A stretch of DNA of 64,000 bases. Origin: Phoma sp. XZ068. Taxonomy: Eukaryota; Ascomycota; Dothideomycetes; Pleosporales; Didymellaceae. Positions 20,019 through 31,604 of this stretch are shown here, piece by piece. The translations under genes and the position numbers were made by a program. Each line of letters starts with the position of its first letter. Positions within the stretch are counted from its first letter, which is position 1. The DNA lies in the NCBI GenBank assembly GCA_004835665.1, contig ML240445.1, positions 1 through 64,000 of the forward strand, written 5' to 3'. Under the pieces are notes generated by a model, which saw only the letters and a list, made by a program, of their open reading frames with translations, made no database searches and was not told the DNA's origin.

Positions 20019-20567
20019 ATGCGCTACTCTATCGCGTTCCTCGGCCTCGTTGCTATCGCAACCTCAACCCCCATTGACCCGTGTAAATCTGGAGTCCAGC
20101 GTCTTCTGGCACCACTAGCACAACACCCAGCAGCAGCTAAGTTCTGCACGTCAATAGATACTGCAGATTCAGACAATGCCGCAAAACTAGACGATCCGTA
20201 CGTTTCGCTGCCCAAAGTCAGAGTGAGGTTGAATAGTCGTTGACAGATCCTCACCAGGATATCAAACAAACTTGGTAAGGTGGGGACGGATATCGCTCGC
20301 ACATTCTGTGAGTGCAACTTCAGTGAGCCTCCAGTTCGGGGTGGCGATCGTGGCAGAGGACGGGGGAGAGGCAGAGGTAGAGGAGGAGGCGGAAGGGGCG
20401 GAACAGTCTTACCCCGTGAACATTACTCAAGGGAAGCCAACGAACAGAGCAATAGTGCTAGGGGCGGGCGCGGGGGAGGTTCATATAGAGGTGGAGGGCG
20501 CGGAGGTTTCAGAGGTCGTGGAGGTCGTGGAGGTGGAGGTCGCGGAGGTGGAAGTCGCGGAGGATGA
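20019..20567 (+). CDS. Small secreted protein with Cys-containing domain and RGG-rich tail
   Basis: Model 20019-20197 joined to 20258-20567 (intron 60 b), about 162 aa. Residues 1-17 form a signal peptide (MRYSIAFLGLVAIATS, then TP). The mature part has a Cys, then LLAPLAQHP and FC, a pattern I have seen in short fungal secreted proteins, and then CEC just after the intron. The last 75 residues are RG and RGG repeats (GRGRGRG, RGGRGG). I chose the AG at 20256-20257 because it joins the Cys-containing first exon in frame to CEC and the RGG run. The earlier AG at 20245-20246 gives a Glu/Val-rich frame instead. Secretion plus an RGG tail is odd, because RGG boxes usually bind RNA inside the cell. 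Confidence 0.6.
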
Positions 20568-21582
20568 GGGATGATCAGGTGATATCGTCCTGAGGAATTT
20601 GAGTAAAAACAAATTTATAATTATGTCTGTGCAGCAAGGGAGGTTATCTTTGATATAAATTTTGGTCTTTTTTAGTCTAAGAGGCTCCCAGAAAATATCT
20701 CGGTGCTAAAACAAGGCTCTGGTATAACTCAGAAATACGCGTGACCTTTATTGCATTTCCGATTATATAGCTCGAGCATTTAATGCACCTTTGATGTCTG
20801 TAGCAATTGCAGTTACTGCTATCAGGCCTACTTGAGTCTGACCTCTTGTGCTCTTAGATTGCGACTTACTGCGATCAAGTTATTGATCCGACAAGTTCTG
20901 CAGGCTTTTTTGAACGAGATTTTGATACAGCTGAAGCACCTCTCTTCCATATTTAAGAATTTTGTTATCTGACCTTTGATAGTTGCAAGACTCGTGCACA
21001 TATTAGGACCGATGGCGCCGCATCATGTCTCTCGCGCTCATACCTGGGTATGTGCGAGCCTCCAACATCATGGACGCCTCTATAGTCTGTATCAGCGTGA
21101 AGAACCTTGACTGTGTGTGGAGGATGGTGTCAGGTCCGGGCATCCTCCCTGTCATTCCAGCAATATCTTCCGCCGGATTTGAAATTCTTGCTTGTTCATC
21201 AAAGATCACACAGTTTTATTGAACAAGCATGCTTGTCTCCCGTTCATGAACCCAGCACACTCGTCCACTAGACGAACCTTACAAATCTGCTCCCGTACAA
21301 TACTGTACGCAGTGGAAGATCGCATTAAAAGTTTGGCCTGGGTTACGAAACATAGTCTCATCAAGTCCTTCATACCTGCTCAAGATTATTTCAATACTCT
21401 AAGACGAGTAGATCATATTAACAAATACACGGCAATCTAAAGCCATTTGGTGTTATTTAGAAAAATACTACTAAGAAGGCATTCGATCAATATTCTATCA
21501 AACTATCTTCTCAAAAGAGTCTTTCGAGATCAGGAGAGCGTGCCTCGTTTTCCAAGTGTTACAGCTGATTTATGATTACGCG
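20568..21582. other. 1-kb region without a supported gene
   Basis: AT-rich 3' sequence followed by a minus-strand frame at 21209-21003 (68 codons) that looks protein-like (a TIEASMMLEART stretch) but matches no family I know. It may be a gene fragment. The rest holds nothing recognisable. Confidence 0.35.
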
Positions 21583-22884
21583 TTATTTCGCTCTAAACAC
21601 AATTTTGTGTGCTCGTCTACTGAACTCCGTGTCATCGTAGGCAATGCTCTGTACATCTCGACAGCCGGGGCTGGTCATCTCAAACAACGCGCAAATTGCC
21701 TCTGCCACCTCAGCCTCCCAATCGAGCCACTGACTGCTTGCTTTACACAGCATATCAATTCTGACAAGCAGCTTCCAGCAAAAGCTCAAATATTGTTTCA
21801 GCTCATCCGCATTCGCGAAATGGAGGGGATCATCGCGAATGTCAAGTCGCCTAGCTGGCTTGTAATCTGCCATGCTCAAGACTTGCAAAGCGAGCTCGGT
21901 CGGCAGACCCTTTGATTTGAGAAGGCCTAATACGAGGGGAACATCCGCCTTTGAAGCCAAGTACACATTCTTGAACTGATCCTCGGCAAGTTCTGAAACA
22001 CGGACTGTACCGGGACGGCTTCTCTGCTGCCCTCTGTATGGGTTGTTGAAGTGGAACATCCCGCGCGGTATGCCGAAAAATTCGCGGTGCGGGTAGGTAT
22101 GTGCTTCGCAATGATCCGGAGCGTAAGGGATTCCGGTGCAGCACAACAACATCTGCTGATATGCAGCCGTCAACCGATAATCGTACATGTCTGGCTGAAA
22201 GGTTCTTCTATGTGCTTTGGTCTCGGCCTGAATGAAGGCCTTGCGACTTTCCGGATCGTACAGCTCAGGCTTGAGAAACATCACATTAAGACATATGTAA
22301 GCCTGTAGCGCAGAGTCTTTGAGCTTGCTTAGACCGAAGCCGTGCGCATTTGCGTACAAGATCTCATCCCAAAGTTTGTGGAAGTATACAGATGGATACG
22401 CTGCCAGGCGAAAGAGTGAGTCCATTTCACCGAATAACAGCATTGTTTTCGTTTGTTCACAACAGTCGCGGATGGTATCGCCCATATCGCCTTCGTTTGG
22501 GTATGTATCGTAGACGAATCGTCGAGCGGTGCATTCGTATGAGGAAAGAGCATTTCCCAGCGAATCGGAGGTATTATTCGTGCCATGGTTGCCTTTGTAT
22601 TGAAGTACTGTCCTGGCCATCTTCTTGACTGCATCCTCTGAGATGACCTTTTCATCTAACTCAGGAGGGACTGGGCTAGCATCGTATTTCCTGCGTTCCA
22701 CCGCGGAGTATGTGGACAATGCACGGTCGAAACAACGGACAAAGTGCTGCAGTTCCCTCTCTTGACCAGGCCTCGTGTTACGCAAATATAGATTTGTGAT
22801 GCCGTGGTTGCGCGGATTGCAATGTTTAAACTTCAAATTCTTGACGAGAGTTTCCCAGGGGATGGCATAGGCCTGGTGCGCCAT
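21583..22884 (-). CDS. Conserved fungal hypothetical protein
   Basis: Single exon. I chose the Met at 22884 (433 aa) rather than the far upstream one, because a second copy of this N-terminus elsewhere in the window begins at the equivalent point. No signal peptide or membrane span. The C-terminal third carries LPTELALQVL, ADYKPARRL, DPLHFAN and a Trp- and Leu-rich helix, a pattern seen in many uncharacterised ascomycete proteins where LPxEL often marks F-box-like or similar short helical motifs. The middle contains many Tyr, Cys and His residues without a clear metal site. Function unknown. The first 40 or so codons plus 5' flank are duplicated at 29144-29288. Confidence 0.7.
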   Translation of the reverse strand: MAHQAYAIPWETLVKNLKFKHCNPRNHGITNLYLRNTRPGQERELQHFVRCFDRALSTYSAVERRKYDASPVPPELDEKVISEDAVKKMARTVLQYKGNHGTNNTSDSLGNALSSYECTARRFVYDTYPNEGDMGDTIRDCCEQTKTMLLFGEMDSLFRLAAYPSVYFHKLWDEILYANAHGFGLSKLKDSALQAYICLNVMFLKPELYDPESRKAFIQAETKAHRRTFQPDMYDYRLTAAYQQMLLCCTGIPYAPDHCEAHTYPHREFFGIPRGMFHFNNPYRGQQRSRPGTVRVSELAEDQFKNVYLASKADVPLVLGLLKSKGLPTELALQVLSMADYKPARRLDIRDDPLHFANADELKQYLSFCWKLLVRIDMLCKASSQWLDWEAEVAEAICALFEMTSPGCRDVQSIAYDDTEFSRRAHKIVFRAK

Positions 22885-23175
22885 GAGAGTGAATGGAAGA
22901 TGGTATTGAAATTGTGGAAGGTTGGAATACAATAACGGTCGAAAGTACGGCAACAGTCATCTAGCGTTGGGCTGTGTGGCGTGGAGTCTATTTTTAGATT
23001 CAAGAGGATCACGTGGTAGGTAATTAACCCCATACCATTCCATTAGGTACCTCGAGCAGCAGTAAGTTACTCTCGCACCTACTTCACCTTATGGGTTCAG
23101 AGCGAATGCAGCAAGTAGGGTGGCAAGTAGGGTGATGCTATGTGGCTATGATGTACAACGGCTACAACAGTACGA

Positions 23176-24940
23176 TCAATTGCGTTTAACGCATTGCAAC
23201 TTGACTGTTGGATGTGTCCCCAATCCTCTAGAACTTTTCACAACTTCTTCATGTCCGCCCTTCAAGCTCAAATGGTATCTTAGCACCAGCTTCGCGACAA
23301 TGATTCGGACCATTGAGAGCGCCATGTACTTGCCAAGGCGTTGGCGCGTATCTAATCCGAAACGTGGGAAGTTGTAGCGGGTTTGCGATGGCTTCAGCCC
23401 CAGAAATCGCGTTGGCCGATAGGTCAATGGGTCAGATCCGCAGAATGGATTGCGCTGGTTCAGGCTGTAGATATCAACGGTGACGTTCGTCTGTAAGATG
23501 AGTTAGTGCTTGTGCTGATCGGAACAGCAGAGGACCTACTCCCGCCGGTATAACATAGCCGTCCACAGACCGATCAGTGGGAGCGCTCTGAGGAACTGAG
23601 AATGCTGCACGCTTTGTGAACAAGACTTCTACCATGTCAATTTCAGGATCCTTACCGGCAATTGGCCTTAGTCTCAGCGATTCACATATAAGGTTCGAGG
23701 AAAGTGCCATTTCTCTGGACATATCTTGCCCACCCTTGTTCTGATGTTTCTTTATAAATTTCCTGCAACATCGGATCCTGGATCTCTGGATAGCAAGCTA
23801 GAAAGACGAGGCACCAGCTAATACTACCAAAACCAACATCCAAGTTGGCATACAGCGACTCATCGATGGTCTGTAGAACCTGCTTGTAGTCAGCAGGAGT
23901 CACGTTCCATTTGACCGGCGACTGAGTGTCAAACCTGCTCTCGAGTCATGCCGTGGCCAGTCGGAGCATCTTCCCAAATTTTGGCAAACATATTTTCTGG
24001 AATCCATGTTTTAGCGGTGTTGTACGCTTCGACATTGAACTTAGTCCATGCATCCTTCCACTGCTTCAAAGATCGGTTCGCTTCCGTTGGCAGATATTTC
24101 GAGAGTTCAAAACGAGGAAGCCCGCCGCTAAGCGCAGGTCCAAATAGCTTTTCTCGTTGTGGGGGCCACTCGCTGAGCCACTTCACTTAGTCGTCGGTCA
24201 AATCAACATAGAATATTGTAGCAATCATGAAGAACGGTAGGATGAGGAGATCAGCGGCTGGATCGATCTGCTCATGAGTCTGGAGCCTTGACGTGAGGAC
24301 TGTATCCAAGTGCTCTTCCGTCATTTCAATCATCTTCGGAACCATATACGCTCCGGTGTGAGTGAAAGGTGGGTCGATTTGTTTCCGTATAGATTGCCAG
24401 GCGGCTCCGCTGAGAAGTCCTACACACTGACCGAGGATTTGCGACATGAAGTAACCAGAATCCATGTTCTTGCCTTTCCTGTGCTGATTAGAGTCCCTGA
24501 AGACAGCTTGTATAGCTGAAGGCGTGCTAATTACTCTGCCCAGGGAACATCAGCCTTGTTTCCATCACAGCGATTAAGAAGGGAGGATTTTCTGAGTTGG
24601 TACATCTACATCTCGGGGCTCGTTCCATTCCAGATAACGATAGATGCCACCATGTTTGTGACGCCACTCGACATTCTTCTGTGGGCCGTTCATGAATTTG
24701 TCGACATCGCCGTTGCCATTTGGAAAGCGACGTGGTGTTGAGGGAATTGTGTGTTATCCTGTTATGTTCCGAATGGGGTAACGCCATTGTAGATACAACT
24801 GCGCAAGATCAGTTACTATCTTTCTGAGATGCGAACATACTTACAACCAGTATCTAAAAGATGATTGTGGTGAGCCTACTTGAGACATACCATGCAACAA
24901 AGAAGGCAATTACAGCACTGAGGAGCGTTAGGATCTTCAT
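23176..24940 (-). pseudogene. Cytochrome P450 pseudogene, haem Cys replaced by Arg
   Basis: A P450 reads from an N-terminal membrane anchor at 24940 through several frames. The I-helix region (ANLDVGFGSISW), the ExxR motif (ESLRLRP), the PERF-like YRPTRF and a haem-binding loop are all recognisable. In that loop (RFGLDTRQRLGKYMA, near 23340) the invariant Cys is Arg. There is also an in-frame stop after DLTDD (about 24187), frame changes near 24560, 23900 and 23735, and a retained GT..AG intron near 23497-23545. Loss of the thiolate ligand alone would abolish activity. Family assignment within the P450s is not possible here. It is most likely a former oxidase of a secondary-metabolite pathway. 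Confidence 0.85.
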
Positions 24941-25699
24941 CTTCTCGGACAGAAGTAGGGTGATGCCAGACTTCCACGTAGAGCAATGAAGTGATAGCAA
25001 TGGTCAACGCTATTTAATACCTGAGCATTCCGGGGATTGGTTGACTAACTTTAACACGGTGACGCATCAGTTCGTTCTTCGTACTAAGGCTACCACTTGG
25101 GCAGCTTAGGCAACTTATAAAGCATGATATTTAGCGCCAGCGCTACGCAGGATTCGGTGTATGCATATTTTAATCATGGCGCAAACCTCGACGGGAGCCT
25201 CTTACACCGCGTAATAAGATTTTAGGTTGCAATTCTTCGGATGCAAGGTTTCTTTGCAACGAAGAAGGATTGCACAATGCCATGGAGCCGCAGTTTTGGC
25301 AGGCAATAAATCCTTAGCTGATGTACCGAGCTGGAGGTCCATGCAGGTATTTCAAATGAATGCCTACAAAAGTCGGTTTCGTCGGCATCACGCGAAGGAG
25401 CGCCAAGAGCTTGTTCTCGGGGACGGATTCTGTTGAACCCACTTCACAGGGTTGCAGGTACATGTGGTCCTTGATGCTGAACTGCGTTTGAGGCTGTGCA
25501 AGCGGTTAGGTGGGTGAAAACTTAGGATGGCATGATGAGATCCCGATGCAAGGCTCTCAGGGTGTCGAGGTTGAGCATCCATCTGACGGTACCGACGAAC
25601 TACGGAGCAGTCCTGTCTCATATCAATTAACAAATCTCCAACTGTTAGGTCATCAAACACTCTCAGAGCCTCTTCTCACGTACCTTCCACCCTTTCAGA
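24941..25699. other. Spacer, no gene seen
   Basis: About 760 b between the divergent P450 and SDR relics, probably their former promoters. Open frames at 25227-25436, 25388-25660 and 25510-25722 overlap each other and carry no motif. Confidence 0.45.
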
Positions 25700-26406
25700 A
25701 TGCCTACCACTGTCGTTATTGAAGCATCCTGTGGGATCGGGGTACGTATATGATACTGGAACCGTCCGCCGCAGGGAGCGTATACTATGGAATGTCAGCT
25801 CATTAACAACGCCTTCAATATCAATGCTTTAGACTTTGGCCGTAGCGGGATACACCGTTTTCGCCACAGCCTGCACTGTTCAATCTCGAGAGCAGCGTGA
25901 AATGGGCGAAAAAGCCCCAAATACGCATCTACCTAGTCCATGCCGATCTTACTTCAGCAGACTCCTTAGTAGCCGCCACTGAGGCAACATTATCCATTGT
26001 CAATGGCCAGATAGAGAACTTGCTCACCAACGGCGTATTTTTCGACATCAGGCGGAATGAACCCTACTGACTTCCCCAATGAACCTGACTTCTTGGTCAA
26101 GATCCTGAGCAAAAGTGTTGAAGCCAATATTGCCGGGCCTCTCTTCGCGGTCAGTGCTTTCTTGCCCCTCCACCATGCGGGCAAGCAGGAGCGCGTGACA
26201 TATATTTCTTCCAATATTGCTGACGTGTCTGAGACCAATGACGCGCGCATTGCCAAATTCGTGCCGTATGCTGCAAGCAGGCGGGTGAGAGCCTTGTGCT
26301 TGCCAAGTTTGCGGCTGAGCTGCAGGACCAAGGGCTTACCTTTTTGAGCATTGCTTCTGGCAGCGCAGCAACGAAAGCCATGGCAGATATTTCGAATTAC
26401 GAGTAA
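25700..26406 (+). pseudogene. Short-chain dehydrogenase/reductase pseudogene
   Basis: It starts MPTTVVIEASCGIG, a decayed form of the Rossmann glycine motif (normally GASxGIG), and is then interrupted near 25735-25830. Fragments in different frames follow: LAVAGYTVFAT; NPTDFPNEPDFL; NIAGPLFAVSAFLPL; VTYISSNIADVS; the YAAS region where the catalytic YxxxK is broken at a frameshift near 26275; then FAAELQDQGL and an SGSAATKAMA piece close to the C-terminus. Order and spacing suit a full-length classical SDR of about 240 aa. At least three frame breaks make it non-functional. It lies divergent to the P450 relic. Confidence 0.8.
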
Positions 26407-27693
26407 TAGCTTTCCTCATAGTCGCACGCTACGCGATCTCTGAGCGGACAGACACTCCATGCACAATTAAATCTGGCAGTGATGTTAACACAAAGCTCCG
26501 CAGTCACCGACAAGGAAATGGCCAGAATGGATGTCATGCCTAGTAGGACAGGATTGCCTAGAGTGGAAAGACCTTATCTCTCCTGAGAAAGGGGTGAGAA
26601 GGATTCTCAGCGTTGCGAAGAACGCAACAGTCTAGCAGAGCGGTCAATTTCTAAGTAACTATGACACTACCGCTCAATGATTACAGACTGTAGAAAATGA
26701 ATTCATGGTGCCAGAATTCTCACAGCGTACATTTTCCCAACCCAGAATAATTTTGCTAATGACGCTGTGTTTATTGACAATCAGATGCATTCTACGCCGC
26801 TTTCAACGCTCGTTCAACATGCTTGTCCACCCAGTACAGCAATCTTTCGGCAGCAGCAACGAGGCCCTTGCGACAGGGTTAGAGTCACTACAACCGGAAC
26901 AGACAGCGACAAACCATCTTGAGTAGCCGGACCATCTGCTTCCCTTCAGTCGACCACTACCTGCCAAGCGGAATCAATAACGCCCGGGGCACACACCGAT
27001 CGTCGTGCTTGCTTGCCTTGCAGGCCAGAACATTCACCTCCTTTGTATTCTCATGAGCTTCGAATTTGAAGGCGTTACTAAGTTCTCCCCCAAGATAACA
27101 TGAGGATCAATCTTCGTGCTGGTTTCAAAAGGTGGACTACTGTAGGCACAGCGATTCCGCAATCTCTCGTATCTTCGACAAAGTCGTGGAAGCGTGCCAT
27201 GCAGCGTTCTTTCCAGAACTTGGTTCAGATGCAACGTTGCAAGAAAACGGGTTGTGTGATTAGATGTCATTGAGGGCCACAACCACATTTCGGAATTGTC
27301 TACGAGTAGACTGACGTGAACGTCGAACGCTGAGACGGAAACGATCTTTCCGTAAAACCTTCACATTCCTGCTACCATATCAGCCTATTTTGTTTCAGCC
27401 GACAAGATGTAGCCTGTCCGGCTAAAATATAATAAAGGCTGTGGGAAAACGTAATTGATGGTGTAGGACGTCCACTATACTCGGTTCCTGGTCTGCCGCA
27501 CAGCCGCATCTAAGGCAACCCTCTAATGATGACACTAACCTTATAAGGCAGTGACATAGCCTTGAAGACTCTTTTGTAACATCTGTACAAGGGCTTCATC
27601 ACTGTTGAGGTATAGAAAGAGTGTATATATATTAGTATTATATCTAGTTACATGCAAACCTCTAACCTTGGCATCCTTATGGAATCAAACCGT
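26407..27693. other. 1.3-kb region without a supported gene
   Basis: Two short frames (26705-26926 plus; 27288-27034 minus) have no recognised motifs. The part from about 27400 to 27690 is AT-rich and is probably the 3' flank of the PAN-domain gene on the minus strand. Confidence 0.4.
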
Positions 27694-29100
27694 CTAGATT
27701 GTTGATCCAACAGCCGGACAGTCCTTACCAGCCACAGTACCCAGCCTCAAAAACGTATACGGCGGAGGTTTTTCGGTCTGTGCTGTAACACTCAGCGTGC
27801 GGAAGGTTGTCACGAATCGGTTCCACGCATAAATCGGACCGACTGTCGCACGTGTAAACGTACTGTCTACCGCGATGCTGCAGGTGTGGGTGAGGTATGT
27901 GGCCGTGCTGCTGTTCACCGTTGCAGGGGTGAATTGGAGAGGATTAGAGGTGATGGCGGTCAGTGTGCCCGACACGCTCATAATGTTGCCGGTCAGTGTG
28001 TCCCAGCGGCCCGACGGAGTGAGCTTGAAGGGGAGCACAATGTATGCGCCGTTTTTTGCTAGCGCGCCGAGGACAACGTTGGCGTTCGCTGCGATGTTGG
28101 TCACAAATGAGCCAGTTGTGGGTAGGCCTGGAGTGAGAACCTTCAGACAGAAGTCGGAGGATAAATCAGGGACTGAAGGGGATGGTGTCGCGGATGGGGT
28201 GGAGCTTGTTGCGTCGACGGATGGCAGGCTAGGGGTAATAGAGACAGAAGATGATGTAGGTGTGGGGCTCACTGTTGAGCTAGTAGCGCTCCCAGCGGAG
28301 GACGAGGAGAGTGGCGTCGAGGAGATTGTAGGCGAGGAGGACGATGACGAAGAGGAGACAGTCGATATGCTTGACGAAGAGACTGAGCTCGACAAATCAA
28401 CCGTTCTCGAAGATGAGGTCGAAGTCACCGTCGCGGATGAAGGCGATGAGGACGACGTAGCTGAGGTCGAGCTCGACACCAGGGAGGAAGACTGCACTGC
28501 TTTGCTCAAGCGATCAGTCCAGACGTGGCTGACGGGAATCCCCGCATTAAGGGTGCTCTTGAGATAGCAAACACCGTACACAAAAGACACGTCAATACAA
28601 CCAGTGATAGCATCGCAAGCGTTCATGCATCCCTCAAAGGTGGTTGCGTCGACGGTACGAAGGTCACCGCCTGCGTAGTCGATGCCGCATTCAACAGTGT
28701 AAACTCCACCCGAAGCAGCAATGTAGGTTTTCCCGTTGGAGGCGTTGTCGATGCATGTGAGTTTATCCGGCTGCGTCGGCTGGGCGTTGATGAGCTGTGC
28801 GGTCCAGACATAGCCAGCGCTCACCAAGGTGGAGATGCTGTTCTTGAGGTAGCAAGCGCCGTTGATATAGCTGGCGTGGTCAGTATTGTTGATATTAGGC
28901 GGTTTTTGTATCACTTACGAAAGGTCGATGCACTGAGTCGTAGTCGCGCAAGTCTCAATGCAAGCCTCAAATGTCGCAGTGCTTGCAAACTTCAAGTCGC
29001 CTCCATAATAGTCTTGTCCACAGATGACCTTGAACGAGCCTACGGTTGCTTAGTAGGTCTTCCCATCGTCTGCATTGTTGGTGCAGCTCAGGGCTGTGTT
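27694..29100 (-). pseudogene. 5'-truncated PAN/apple-domain Ser/Thr-rich surface protein
   Basis: Reading from 29100 down, two PAN/apple-like repeats each show a CGxDYxGGDL motif, a TFExC...C...C core and a xxCYLK end. They are split by a 48-b intron (28871-28918). A long Ser/Thr-rich linker (about 28500-28180) and a C-terminal domain of about 140 residues with a few Cys follow. The main open frame is 27694-28914. In the first repeat the frame has a TAA (near 29052), and no signal peptide exists: about 29100-29143 is the junction to an unrelated duplicated gene fragment. PAN modules bind carbohydrate or protein, and such linkers are usually O-glycosylated on cell surfaces. The 3' part is intact, so transcription from an internal start cannot be excluded. 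Confidence 0.7.
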
Positions 29101-29143
29101 CTTCGGTGCATTTTGCTTCGCTGCCAACCATACATCGGCATTA

Positions 29144-29288
29144 GTTCCCTCGCTTGACCAAGCCTCTTGTTACGCAAATATAGATTTATAATTCCGTGAT
29201 TGCGCGGATTGCACTTTTTGAACTTCAGATTCTGGATGAGTGTTTCCCAGGGAATGGTATAAGTCTGGTGCGCCACGAGAGTGAATGG
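29144..29288 (-). pseudogene. Duplicated 5' fragment of the 21583-22884 gene
   Basis: About 145 b here match 22752-22897 closely by eye, roughly 85-90% identical. The shared part covers the first 40 or so codons (AHQ..IPWETL, LKFK, CNPRNHGI, NLYLRN) and a few bases upstream. The start codon is changed to GTG. The match ends abruptly next to the truncated PAN gene. Confidence 0.8.
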
Positions 29289-31604
29289 TTAATGGTATAC
29301 CGACAACACAGGTCGCCTGGATCTACAAGTCCCGGCTTGCCTGAACGCACCTCGGCTTACTTAGGCTCAATACATGGAGCTGCTTGAACGAGCAGGTTTA
29401 GAGGCGGTGTATGTTTGGAGAAATATGGGTCCACTGGCTATCGTAGAATGCCGAAAATTCGATTGAGGTCTGAATGTCTTGGCCACCTGCGCCTTGCACG
29501 TCAGGTTCGATCCAGTCAAATTCAGTACAGCTCCTCGCCTGATGTGGAAATGAACTGCATGTTGTCGTCGAATGCTGGCTGAAGCGGTAGTGCTCGGTAC
29601 ATGCGGGTGTCGCATTCTTGACCCATCCTCAGGGTTTGCGATACAGATTTGCGGCTGAGGATCAGTGCCCCCCCGCTGCAAAACCGGTCAACGGCTTTCT
29701 CAAGGCTGGGGAGGTTAAGTCGCGGCCCCGAGTGGGTTGTTTGGTGTTGTGCGGTCAAAGGGGCGATCCATCAAGCTGTGCATGTGCCAAGTGAGTCAGT
29801 TCCTGGAACGGCCCGAGAAACGGGTGGCCAAGATGTATCTGGAATCCTTTGCTGCGAAAAAAGTCGTCCATGGATCGACACTTTAATTCGGGTACAGTAC
29901 GCATCTGACCCTGCATATGCTAGATATCCTCCGTGCCCGATAAGCTAAGCCTACCAAGTACCTGTCCAAGCCACTGACTGGACATAGTTTGGCGCATTGA
30001 TCCAACCCACCACCTTGGCATTCGATCGTCTTTCTATGACGCGTCTGCGTTGCCCAAACAATGCACTGGTCACAAGCCCCGATTTTTGTCCTATGTCCGC
30101 AACAGTGTATTCTATTGGCACCCAAAAGCTCGGGCTTTGAAACCGGAGCTTTAAATGAAATAGGCTTATCAATCTCGCTTTGAGAGGTCTTTATTTTGGT
30201 TGAATTCTCAAGTCGCCCTTTTGGCTAGACAAACTTGATAGTGAACGGCACCTTTAGCAACATCTACCGATAAACTTATGCTCACATGCTCATTTGCGGT
30301 ACGCGATACTTGCTGTATCTGCTCACAAGCTAGAGCGTAAAGAGCTTAGTATGCATACGGACAGTACGTTGCTCTGTATTAGAAGGACATACAGCTAGTG
30401 CTTCCCGAGCTGCGCATTCGTAGAGCCGGCTACGCGCACCGTATGCAAACCTTTAGTATCCCTGCCTTCTCTGAAGGAATGAGTCAAGCTTTCGCTTTCG
30501 TGACGCTACATGGATGGATTATGTGGAGAACTAATTACGTCCCTCACGACAATGAGTCTCTAGAACATTGGGCACCTGCCCCGGAATGACTGCCGACGAT
30601 TACGCCACGTTCTTCAAAACGACGCAACGCATATCGTAAAACATGCACGAACCATATTAACTCGCTAAATTGCTTTCAACAAGAGGTAAAAGCTATCTCG
30701 TTGTCTAAAGAGAAGTAAGTTAGTTTCTTAGAAAACAGCGCATATAACCCCAATTGCACAGTGGTTTCTTCACGCCAACAGGGAGCACCGTAAAAGGACG
30801 ATCAAATCTAATTTTCTCGTCGCTAAGACCGGTATTACGTGGACTTTTGTCTATCTATATTTTAAGAATACTGGCTTTGGATATCTATACTATTGAGCGT
30901 GCTAGAACATGGAGTATGGACTGGGTGTCAGAACAGTACCGAGTGGTCTGTATTGTAGCATTAATATTGACACTCTGTAGTATAGCCAACTCCCCAAACC
31001 ACAGCAAGATTGTTGTTTAGGATGTTAGGGAAGGGAGGTGACTGCGTTTCCACAGCATAAACAGGCAACTTCTCATCCGGTAGGCGACACTGCCACTCAT
31101 CAGTTTAACTCCAGAGCTTGGTCCAACAAGAGGTATAAAAGGCGTTGATCTGTCCTTGTCGGAAACACTCACACGCGAAGCCGGCTGTGGCTCGTACGTT
31201 AAGAGATCAAGCACGGGGCACGGGGCCGAGAAAGTAAAGTGCGTTTCGTGTACTTTTGAGGTGCCCTGTCCAATTGTAACTTGAGAATGCTCGGATAAAG
31301 GTACATATAGCTATCCGTTCATATGGGCCAAGTGCTACCTGTGGAGCTGCGCGATTTTCTTTGTCCGGAGGGATGTGTATCCGGTAGGATTCTATCGTAT
31401 AGTTCGGGCCTTGTGTGTAGTGCCAATGTTACTGCTACGCGTTGACGTTGCACCTCTTGATGTTTCCAAGGTATAAATTGGGCTGGATACACGCTCGAGT
31501 AGATGTGTTATCCAACTCAACTTCAAGAACCCTTACGCAACAGCGCCTATCCAGAATTACTCCCTCCAACGTACACGAGAGAAATATCAGAATCCAAAGC
31601 TGCA
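29289..31604. other. 2.3-kb region, possible minus-strand relic, no firm gene
   Basis: Minus-strand frames between 30172 and 29367 look like pieces of one decayed protein: 30172-29951 reads PSFWVPIEYTVADIGQKSG and INAPNYVQS; then SMDDFF and KGFQI near 29870; then a DRFCSGGALILSRK stretch at about 29690; and EFDWIEPDVQ near 29510. I do not recognise the family. From 30180 to 31600 I see AT-rich DNA and only unsupported short frames. Confidence 0.35.

Noticed and set aside
20247..20574. Acidic Glu/Val frame as the main product of the small secreted-protein gene
   Set aside because: It loses the CEC motif and reads as the off-frame of RGG codons; kept only as a possible alternative splice.
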